From contig JAGSHR010000094.1 in the NCBI GenBank assembly GCA_029855985.1, positions 1 through 7,186 on the forward strand: 7,186 nt of DNA, read 5' to 3'. The notes under the pieces were generated by a model, which was not told where the DNA came from, did no database searches, and saw only the letters and a program-made list of their open reading frames with translations. The position numbers and the translations under genes were made by a program. This DNA comes from Candidatus Njordarchaeota archaeon (GTDB taxonomy: Archaea; Thermoproteota; JANJXX01; Panguiarchaeales; Panguiarchaeaceae). Below, piece by piece: positions 1 through 5,068 of the stretch (position 1 is the stretch's first letter; each line of letters opens with the position of its first letter).

Positions 1-231
1 AGTAAAGGGGAAATATTCTTTAAAAACATAATTAAAAAACTAGAACAATTACAAAATAATATAAAACACAACAAAGATTGGAAAAACTCTGAAAGCAGCA
101 TACCTGAAGATGAAAGAGAAATAGTATTCCACCCAAAAAGAGAGGGAATAGTAGCCGTAAGAAACAGCACAAAGAAAATATACGAAAGTCTCAAACATTA
201 CCTAAACTCAAAAGACACATACAAACAGTGA
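1..231 (+). CDS. 3' end of an unrecognised gene (partial, hypothetical)
   Basis: An open frame runs from the first base of the window to a TGA at 229-231, giving 76 residues of a C-terminus whose start lies outside. The visible part is hydrophilic, rich in Lys, Asn and Glu, with a probable helix at the beginning (FFKNIIKKLEQLQNN) and another near the end (KKIYESLKHYLNS). There is no membrane segment and no motif I recognise. Codons are strongly A/C-ending, matching the neighbouring DNA strand composition, and the frame stays open without interruption, which supports real coding. It is convergent with atpA, whose stop lies 37 bases further on, so it is not part of the ATP synthase operon. Function unknown; I name no family. 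Confidence 0.55.
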   Translation, partial: SKGEIFFKNIIKKLEQLQNNIKHNKDWKNSESSIPEDEREIVFHPKREGIVAVRNSTKKIYESLKHYLNSKDTYKQ

Positions 232-268
232 CATGAGAATAAAGTAAATAAAAATCAAAAATTATTTT
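232..268. terminator. A/T-rich convergent terminator region
   Basis: The 37-base gap between the two convergent stops contains T-runs on both strands: an A-rich stretch at about 251-260 reads as T-runs downstream of atpA on the minus strand, and a run of six T at 265-270 follows the upstream gene on the plus strand. Archaeal RNA polymerase commonly terminates at U-rich tracts without needing a hairpin. The assignment rests on position and base composition only. Confidence 0.35.
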
Positions 269-2047
269 TTATGGTAGGGTAGCGTATTCCTTCGCTAAAT
301 TCTCGACTTCCTCATGCATTATCCTAATAGTCTCGTCAATGTATTCAATCTCGGGAACAATCCTCATCCTCTTCAAACGAGTAACAACAGACAAACCCCT
401 AAGAGCATCCGTAGGAACACCCCTCGCAATCAAAGGCCTAGTCAAATGGTAAAACTCCAACATAGCCTTAAGCATCTTAACCTGCTTCTCAGGAGGACAA
501 TAAGTATCAACCTCATGAAACGCATTCTGGAACAAGTAACCATCCCTCAAAATCTCCGCAACAAGCAAAACATGCCTCTGATCCTCAGGAAGAGACTTCT
601 CACCAACAATCCTAGCAGTCTCCTCAATCTTAGAAGCCTCCTCCAACAAAGACAAAGCCTCAGTCCTCAACTCACCAAAATCAGGATCAAGCCTCTCCCA
701 ATACTCACGAAGAACAGCAGCATACTTCGTAAACGAAATCAACCAATTAATCGCAGGGAAGTGCCTCTGAAATGCCAACTCCTTATCAAGCGCCCACAAA
801 GTACCAACGAAACGCATAGTAATCGAAGTAACCGGCTCAGAGAAATCACCACCAGGAGGCGAAACAGCACCCATAATCGTAAGCGAACCAACCCTCTCAG
901 GAGAACCAACAGCAACAACACGACCAGCCCTCTCATAAAAACCAGCAATCCTCTCAGCCAAATACGCAGGATAACCCCTCTCCACAGGAATCTCCTCCAA
1001 ACGCCCAGAAATATCCCTCAAAGCCTCAGCCCAACGCGAAGTAGAATCAGCCATCAACGCAACATGATAACCCATATCCCTATAATACTCCGCAATCGTA
1101 ACACCCATATAAATAGAAGCCTCCCTAGCGAACACAGGCAAATTTGAAACGTTAGCAATAAATACAGACCTCTCAGACAAAGTCTTACCAGTACGAGGGT
1201 CCTTCAGCTGAGGGAAGTGAGAAATCACGTCGGCCATCTCATTGCCGCGCTCTCCGCAGCCTATGTATACGACTACGTCTGCGTCGCTCCATTTGGCGAG
1301 TTGGTGGAGGGTTACTGTTTTGCCTGTTCCGAAGCCTCCTGGGATTGCGGCTGTTCCGCCTTTTGGTATTTGGAAGAAGGTGTCTATGATTCTTTGTCCT
1401 GTGATGAGTGGGTCTGTGATTGGTAGTCTGGTTTTTACTGGTCTTGGTTGTCTTACTGGCCATGTTTGGAGCATTTTTATTTCTTTTTTGGTTCCGTTTG
1501 TTGTTTCTATGATTGCGATGGGTTCTGTTACTGTGTATTTGCCTTCGTTTATTTCGATTATTTTTGCTTTTTTGATGTCGTGTGGTATCATTATTTTGTG
1601 TGTTATTGCTTCGGTTTCGGGTACTTCTCCGATTATGTCTCCTGCGGTTACTGTGTCTCCTTTCTTTAGGGTTGGTGTGAATTCCCATTTTTTGGTTCTG
1701 TCTATTCTGTCGATTTTTGCTCCTCTTTGCATGAATGGTCCGTATTTGTCCCATAGTTTTGTTTCGCTGAATTCGAGTCCGTCGAAGATTTCTCCTAGTA
1801 GTCCGGGTCCTAGTTCTGCGCTTAGTGGTTCTCCTGTGTTTATTATTTCTTCTCCTGGTCTTAGTCCGCTTGTGTCTTCGTAGCATTGTATTGCTGCTGT
1901 GTTTTCGTGTATTCTTACGATTTCTCCGATTAGTCTCATTTCTCCTAATAATACTACGTCTCCGATTTTTGCGTTTGGGATGTCTTTTCCGAAAACGAGG
2001 GATCCGTTTATTCTGGTGATTATTCCGTGTTCTGGCAAGTTTTTCAC
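269..2047 (-). CDS. atpA: A-type ATP synthase catalytic subunit A
   Basis: This is the catalytic subunit of the A1 head of the archaeal A1AO ATP synthase; it binds and turns over ATP on the cytoplasmic face of the membrane. Its 592 residues are the usual length, so there is no intein. Visible in order: an N-terminal beta barrel (about 1-75), the A-subunit-specific insertion (about 115-190), the P-loop GGFGTGKT at 237-244, the GCGERGNEM motif at 263-271 with the family's catalytic glutamate region, the Walker B/DSTSRWAEALR segment at 329-344, SPPGGDFSEP at 396-405, and a helical C-terminal domain. From memory, many relatives have Pro and Ser where this P-loop has Gly238 and Thr241. The start is GTG at 2047-2045: an in-frame TAA lies 9 bases upstream at 2059-2057, so no longer form is possible. 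I see no clear Shine-Dalgarno; a TATA box about 40 bases upstream suggests a short leader. No atpB follows; the next gene converges. Codon choice flips at about codon 266-275 (see findings). Confidence 0.98.
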   Translation of the reverse strand: MKNLPEHGIITRINGSLVFGKDIPNAKIGDVVLLGEMRLIGEIVRIHENTAAIQCYEDTSGLRPGEEIINTGEPLSAELGPGLLGEIFDGLEFSETKLWDKYGPFMQRGAKIDRIDRTKKWEFTPTLKKGDTVTAGDIIGEVPETEAITHKIMIPHDIKKAKIIEINEGKYTVTEPIAIIETTNGTKKEIKMLQTWPVRQPRPVKTRLPITDPLITGQRIIDTFFQIPKGGTAAIPGGFGTGKTVTLHQLAKWSDADVVVYIGCGERGNEMADVISHFPQLKDPRTGKTLSERSVFIANVSNLPVFAREASIYMGVTIAEYYRDMGYHVALMADSTSRWAEALRDISGRLEEIPVERGYPAYLAERIAGFYERAGRVVAVGSPERVGSLTIMGAVSPPGGDFSEPVTSITMRFVGTLWALDKELAFQRHFPAINWLISFTKYAAVLREYWERLDPDFGELRTEALSLLEEASKIEETARIVGEKSLPEDQRHVLLVAEILRDGYLFQNAFHEVDTYCPPEKQVKMLKAMLEFYHLTRPLIARGVPTDALRGLSVVTRLKRMRIVPEIEYIDETIRIMHEEVENLAKEYATLP

Positions 2048-2085
2048 CGCTATACTTTACTTGTATTGTTCAAAGTTTTTGTGTT

Positions 2086-2093
2086 TTTATAAA
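2086..2093 (-). promoter_or_regulatory. TATA box of atpA (palindromic, could serve both strands)
   Basis: TTTATAAA is a strong archaeal TATA-box match centred about 42 bases upstream of the atpA GTG. Initiation about 25 bases downstream would give a leader of roughly 15-20 bases, consistent with the lack of a clear Shine-Dalgarno there. The octamer is a perfect palindrome, so in principle it could also drive plus-strand transcription starting near 2115. The assignment is by motif and spacing only. Confidence 0.55.
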
Positions 2094-2127
2094 GGTTATT
2101 TGTTTCTCGCTGGGTGGGGTGATTTTT

Positions 2128-2181
2128 TTGAGGGGCTTCATAATTTTGTTATTATACATAAATTATATAATAGCATCTTAA
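2128..2181 (+). CDS. Possible 17-residue hydrophobic leader peptide (speculative)
   Basis: A TTG at 2128-2130 opens a 17-residue frame, MRGFIILLLYINYIIAS, ending in TAA at 2179-2181. Four bases upstream lies GGGGTGAT (2116-2123), which can pair fully, with one G-U wobble, with the usual archaeal 16S 3' end; the same arrangement (GAGGTGAT then TTG after five bases) starts atpE in this window. The palindromic TATA box at 2086-2093 is correctly placed to start a plus-strand transcript near 2115. The product would be a single hydrophobic helix. It is short enough to be chance in AT-rich DNA, and no homologue is known to me. Confidence 0.15.
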   Translation: MRGFIILLLYINYIIAS

Positions 2182-2233
2182 ATGACTACCTTTTCGTGCT
2201 TGATGAATAATTTTTTTCGTATTTTTTTTACTT

Positions 2234-2292
2234 GATATTTATTAACTTAAAAGTTATTAAGTTAAAGGGTATTAAGTTAATTATTAAGGTGA
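2234..2292 (+). promoter_or_regulatory. Promoter and Shine-Dalgarno of the archaeal ATPase gene
   Basis: A TATA-like stretch (GATATTTATTAA, 2234-2245) is followed about 40 bases later by AAGGTGA (2286-2292), a good Shine-Dalgarno match placed 10 bases before the GTG at 2303. The likely transcription start, near 2265-2270, would fall inside the 15-base tandem units, so a protein bound there would block initiation. The TATA call is weaker than the ribosome site because the whole stretch is A/T-rich. Confidence 0.45.
2241..2285 (+). repeat. Three tandem 15-base units in the ATPase promoter, likely operator
   Basis: Three consecutive 15-base units begin at 2241, 2256 and 2271: ATTAACTTAAAAGTT, ATTAAGTTAAAGGGT and ATTAAGTTAATTATT. 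Each opens with ATTAA(C/G)TTAA. The nine-base core TTAA(C/G)TTAA at 2242, 2257 and 2272 is palindromic apart from its central base, and copy 1 is the exact reverse complement of copies 2 and 3. The block lies just after a TATA-like stretch and ends next to the Shine-Dalgarno of the ATPase gene. Regular spacing in this position is what an array of repressor sites looks like. The binding protein is unknown; autoregulation is a guess. Confidence 0.6.
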
Positions 2293-2302
2293 AATTAACC
2301 TG

Positions 2303-3811
2303 GTGCTGTTAGTGAAGCCTGAAGTATTCATTGTAGATAGAGAGAAAGAGTTAAATCTCTTGAGAAATTGGGTGAGCCAAGGTGTTAATGTATTAGTTTT
2401 GGGTTTGAGGGGTTATGGGAAGTCTACTATTCTTAGGTATTTGGTTGAGGAGAGCACATGTGATATGATGGGTGTTTATATTGATTGTCTTCTCGTTTTT
2501 ACTCCATTGGATCTTGTGAAGGCTTTGGAGGAGAATGTGAGGAAGTTAGAGGAGAAGGGTTGTGTAGAGTTTGATAATGCTTTGTTTGATAGGGTTTATG
2601 TTAGATTGAGGGATGCGAGGGATGGTTTATTAGCTTTCTACGAGTTAGTTAATGAATTGGGTGTTAAATTCGTTGTTTTCGATGAAGTTTCAAGTTTGTT
2701 GCGGAAACTTGGTGTGCAGAAGCCCTTCAAGGGCGTGGGCGGTTCTAGAGCCGTGGCAGAGCTATTTAAATCACTTTTAGATAATTTTAAGAATATTTCC
2801 ACAGTCTTCTCGGATACTTCCATTGAGTTTCTCTATGAGCTTTTCAAGGATTACTCCGCCCCACTTTTCAGAGAGTATCAAGCAGTGCTCGAAGTTGATC
2901 CATTACCGTTTGACGCCGCCTATGAACTTGTTAGGAAAAATGCATCTATGAGAAACTTAGAGCTCGATGAAGATCTAATAAGTTACATAGTTGAGTTAAG
3001 TGTAGGTGTACCAATCTATGTTGAGATGTTACTAGCCTCACTTGGTAAGATAACCTCGATAGATGATGCTGAGGAAATCTTGAAAAATGAAATCGAGAAC
3101 GGCATCATAGATAAGTACTTTACCTCCCTCCTAGACAAGTTCTCTTGGACCGAGCAGGAAGTGTTATTCTCCATTGCTAAAGGCTTTAAGAGATTCCATG
3201 AAATTGAGAGAAATGTTAGCGGAGCGGCTCAAGCGCTGGATTCTCTAGAGAAGAAAGGTATGGTACTGAAAATCAAGAAGAATAGGAGGGAATCATACTA
3301 CCTGCTGAAAGATAAGCTATTTTCATTATGGTTGGCAATGAAAGAAAAACCTGGAATGAAGAAACTAGAATACAAGAAAGCGAGGATATTAACGACCGGG
3401 TTCGAAGCGCTTGTCAGGGAAATATTCTTCACACTAAGCGAAGCGGTCACATTAAAAGACGCATTAAACAACGAAATCACAATAAAACCACCGCTACGAG
3501 TCCATAGATACGAGGGATCACTAGGAGAAATAGACCTAATAGCAGAATACCCAAACAATGAAGCAATCATCGGAGAGATATACTTCGGGAAAAACTGCAA
3601 AACAAGCAAAATAAACCAACTAATAAAGAACAGAAAAACAGCGGAGAAAATGGGCTACAAGGTGAAAGCAGGACTCCTAATAACATATTATCCACCACCA
3701 AAAGACATTTTAAAATACCTCCAAGAACAAACCAAAAAAGAAAAACTATACCTACTAACCGAGAAACAACTAAGAACAATCTCAAAACACTCAAAAACAA
3801 GACTACCATAA
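2303..3811 (+). CDS. Archaeal P-loop ATPase with C-terminal nuclease-like (DUF234-type) domain
   Basis: This resembles the archaeal ATPase family (STAND/AAA-related) that carries a C-terminal domain related to PD-(D/E)XK nucleases. Visible: the lead-in FIVDREKELNLL (9-20), Walker A GLRGYGKST at 34-42, Walker B KFVVFDEVS at 122-130 (Asp127, Glu128), a helical lid around 200-275, a winged-helix-like segment at about 281-345, and a C-terminal domain from about 365. In that last domain GEID (408-411) and IIGEIYFGK (422-430) match the nuclease core, but the expected E-x-K reads E425-I-Y427, so the catalytic Lys is missing or displaced. The start is GTG at 2303, with AAGGTGA 10 bases upstream; GTG 2312 is too far from it. 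No transmembrane segment. The gene is single, antisense to its neighbours, and lies between atpHE and atpA. Biological role is unknown; such genes are often lineage-specific and mobile. The 5' part is T/G-rich and the 3' part A/C-rich. Confidence 0.85.
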   Translation: MLLVKPEVFIVDREKELNLLRNWVSQGVNVLVLGLRGYGKSTILRYLVEESTCDMMGVYIDCLLVFTPLDLVKALEENVRKLEEKGCVEFDNALFDRVYVRLRDARDGLLAFYELVNELGVKFVVFDEVSSLLRKLGVQKPFKGVGGSRAVAELFKSLLDNFKNISTVFSDTSIEFLYELFKDYSAPLFREYQAVLEVDPLPFDAAYELVRKNASMRNLELDEDLISYIVELSVGVPIYVEMLLASLGKITSIDDAEEILKNEIENGIIDKYFTSLLDKFSWTEQEVLFSIAKGFKRFHEIERNVSGAAQALDSLEKKGMVLKIKKNRRESYYLLKDKLFSLWLAMKEKPGMKKLEYKKARILTTGFEALVREIFFTLSEAVTLKDALNNEITIKPPLRVHRYEGSLGEIDLIAEYPNNEAIIGEIYFGKNCKTSKINQLIKNRKTAEKMGYKVKAGLLITYYPPPKDILKYLQEQTKKEKLYLLTEKQLRTISKHSKTRLP

Positions 3812-3907
3812 AACTTCTCAACCAGCCATCAACAAAAACATTAGTAGTGCCCCAGCCACTGAACACGAGTTAAAAAATAGAAAACATAATTTAAGTGCAA
3901 TGAACAC

Positions 3908-3952
3908 CTCTAAACGGGCATTTAGGGAACTTTAGGATTATCTTTTTCTTTT
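3908..3952 (+). terminator. Hairpin plus T-rich tract downstream of the ATPase gene
   Basis: CTCTAAA (3908-3914) can pair with TTTAGGG (3921-3927), a 7-base stem with one G-U pair and a 6-base loop. A T-rich tract (about 3939-3952) follows. It lies about 100 bases after the ATPase stop, in the convergent spacer 3812-4061, which otherwise holds no coding frame or RNA gene that I can see. Weak stem; a U-tract terminator is the more likely functional part. Confidence 0.3.
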
Positions 3953-3998
3953 AAACAATGCTTTAAATCAGGAATAAACTCGCTTTTTGTTAATTTGA

Positions 3999-4021
3999 GA
4001 AAAAGCAGTGGGAATAAAAAA
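3999..4021 (-). terminator. T-run terminator downstream of atpE
   Basis: Reading the minus strand beyond the atpE stop, a run of six T (4021-4016) is followed by a run of five T (4004-4000), about 40-60 bases after the stop. This fits an archaeal U-tract terminator for the atpH-atpE transcript. No clear hairpin. Confidence 0.35.
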
Positions 4022-4061
4022 GGACTGTAAAAATGTGGGTTTGAATAGTTTTTTGGTTTCT

Positions 4062-4694
4062 TTATTTGAATAGTATTTTTGCCATTTGTTTCTTGAATTT
4101 ATCGAATTTTGCTTTTAAGCGTCCTTCCATTGTGTTGTGGAATGTTTTTAGGCCGTCGGGTGTTGCGACAATTACGCCGCCAAGGATGTCGACGGGTTTG
4201 GGGTCAACTTCGATTTGGGTGTCTAGTCCTGTTTCTTGTTTTATTCTTTGTTGGATGTTTTTTATGTTTTCCATTAGGTATTTTTGGTCTTTGTTGTTTG
4301 CTTTTACTATGACTTTTGGTTCTGATATGGCTACTACTGCTTCTCTTATTAGTTGGTATAATATTTCCTTGTAGTTCACGTTGGGGTTTTTTTCTTTAAC
4401 TATTTCTTCTATTTCTTTCATGGCTTTTTCTAATACTAGGTTTGCGACCTCGTTTTTAGCTTCGATGATTTTTCTTCTTCCTTCGTATTCGGCTTGCCCG
4501 ATTATTCTTCTTTTGATTATCATTAGTCTGCTTCTGGACTCGTGTTGGAATATTTTTTCTGCTTTTTCTTCTGCTTCTTTTAGGATTGCCTCTGCTTTTC
4601 TTTTTGCTTCTTCTATTATCTCGTTTGCTTCTTTCTCGGCGCGAGCCCTAATTTCTTGGATGATAGCTTCGATTTCTTTTGTTTGGCTAATCAA
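4062..4694 (-). CDS. atpE: A-type ATP synthase subunit E (peripheral stalk)
   Basis: Subunit E pairs with subunit H to form the peripheral stalk that ties the A1 head to the membrane part and resists rotation. The 210-residue length fits the family. Residues 1-100 are a long charged helix with hendecad spacing (EEAKRKAEAIL at 28-38, KEAEEKAEKIF at 39-49). The globular C-terminal domain follows, with VDILGGVIVATPDGLKTF (168-185) and HNTMEGRL (186-193), corresponding to the family's LGGV...DNTFEARL region. The start is TTG at 4694-4692, fixed by a strong GAGGTGAT five bases upstream; there is no competing ATG nearby. The gene overlaps the end of atpH by 8 bases, so translation is probably coupled. 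Subunits C, F, I and K, which often flank it, are absent; downstream the gene meets the convergent ATPase gene. Confidence 0.93.
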   Translation of the reverse strand: MISQTKEIEAIIQEIRARAEKEANEIIEEAKRKAEAILKEAEEKAEKIFQHESRSRLMIIKRRIIGQAEYEGRRKIIEAKNEVANLVLEKAMKEIEEIVKEKNPNVNYKEILYQLIREAVVAISEPKVIVKANNKDQKYLMENIKNIQQRIKQETGLDTQIEVDPKPVDILGGVIVATPDGLKTFHNTMEGRLKAKFDKFKKQMAKILFK

Positions 4695-4995
4695 ATTTTA
4701 TCACCTCTTCTACTAAGACTTTTGCGGCGTCATCTACTCTTGTCTTTCCTTTTTCGAGTATTTCCTGTGCTTTTTTCTCTAGGTCAGCTTTGATTTTTTC
4801 TGCTGTTTCTTTTGCTAGTTCCTCTTGTTCTTTCACGTATTGTTCCACTCTTTTCTCAATCTTTTTCTTGTCTAGGATCTCTTGTGCTTTTTGTTTGGCT
4901 TCTTCTATGATTTCTTGTGCTTTTCTTTTTGCTTCCTCTATTTTTTTCTCTGCTTCTAATTCTTCAGCGACAAGTTTATCGAAGCTTATGCTCAT
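4687..4995 (-). CDS. atpH: A-type ATP synthase subunit H (G-like peripheral stalk helix)
   Basis: This 102-residue protein is almost entirely one charged helix, as expected for subunit H, the partner of subunit E in the stalk. Residues 20-41 contain two nearly identical 11-residue units, EEAKRKAQEII and EEAKQKAQEIL; hendecad spacing of this kind fits the right-handed coiled coil known for E/G stalks. No signal peptide or membrane segment. The start is ATG at 4995-4993 with GGAGTGA six bases upstream. The TAG stop lies within the first codons of atpE (8-base overlap). A TATA-like element sits upstream in the 73-base gap after flpA, so atpH-atpE can be transcribed on its own or by read-through from nop5-flpA. 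Identification rests on the coiled-coil pattern and on the adjacent atpE, since such helices are poorly conserved. Confidence 0.85.
   Translation of the reverse strand: MSISFDKLVAEELEAEKKIEEAKRKAQEIIEEAKQKAQEILDKKKIEKRVEQYVKEQEELAKETAEKIKADLEKKAQEILEKGKTRVDDAAKVLVEEVIKFD
4700..4707 (-). promoter_or_regulatory. Shine-Dalgarno site of atpE inside atpH
   Basis: GAGGTGAT on the minus strand is a full match to the archaeal anti-Shine-Dalgarno. It lies within the last codons of atpH and five bases before the TTG of atpE. It decides the TTG start and implies translational coupling of the two stalk subunits, which assemble as pairs. Confidence 0.75.
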
Positions 4996-5001
4996 GATAC
5001 T

Positions 5002-5060
5002 TCACTCCAGTTTTACCTTGTTATTTACAAACAATTTCCATTTATATTTTTTTATAATTC
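5002..5060 (-). promoter_or_regulatory. Promoter and Shine-Dalgarno region of atpH-atpE
   Basis: On the minus strand AATATAAATG (5049-5040) is a TATA-box candidate about 45-50 bases before the atpH ATG, and a second one, TTATAAAAAA, lies slightly further upstream near 5050-5057. The Shine-Dalgarno GGAGTGA is at 5008-5002. The spacing predicts a leader of about 20 bases. It fills most of the 73-base flpA-atpH gap, which suggests an independent start for the stalk genes. Confidence 0.45.
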
Positions 5061-5068
5061 ATCCTTCC

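Noticed and set aside
314..1883. Long open frames antisense to atpA on the plus strand (about 277 and 213 residues)
   Set aside because: They lie opposite a clearly conserved atpA and their translations are low-complexity (rich in Ser, Leu, Arg, Asn). The skewed codon use of atpA removes stop codons from the other strand, which explains their length.
1239..1886. A 215-residue frame on the same strand as atpA but in another frame
   Set aside because: Its translation is almost all Arg, Asn, Thr and Lys, an artefact of A/C-rich codons read out of frame; there is no ribosome site or domain.
269..2047. Intein in AtpA
   Set aside because: Inteins are known in catalytic subunits of some A/V-type ATPases, but here the P-loop region is continuous and total length is normal.
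2150..2172. Seven-base inverted repeat TATTATA/TATAATA as an operator or hairpin
   Set aside because: It is purely A/T with a 9-base loop in A/T-rich DNA, so chance is likely; it is not placed at either promoter.
2303..3811. ATPase gene as part of a defence or toxin system
   Set aside because: No partner gene, nuclease module, antitoxin-like small gene or mobile element end is visible next to it; it is a lone gene, so a system-level claim is unsupported.
3298..3866. Minus-strand frames over the 3' end of the ATPase gene
   Set aside because: They are hydrophobic or Ser/Phe-rich shadows of the A/C-rich coding strand, with no recognisable motif or start signals.
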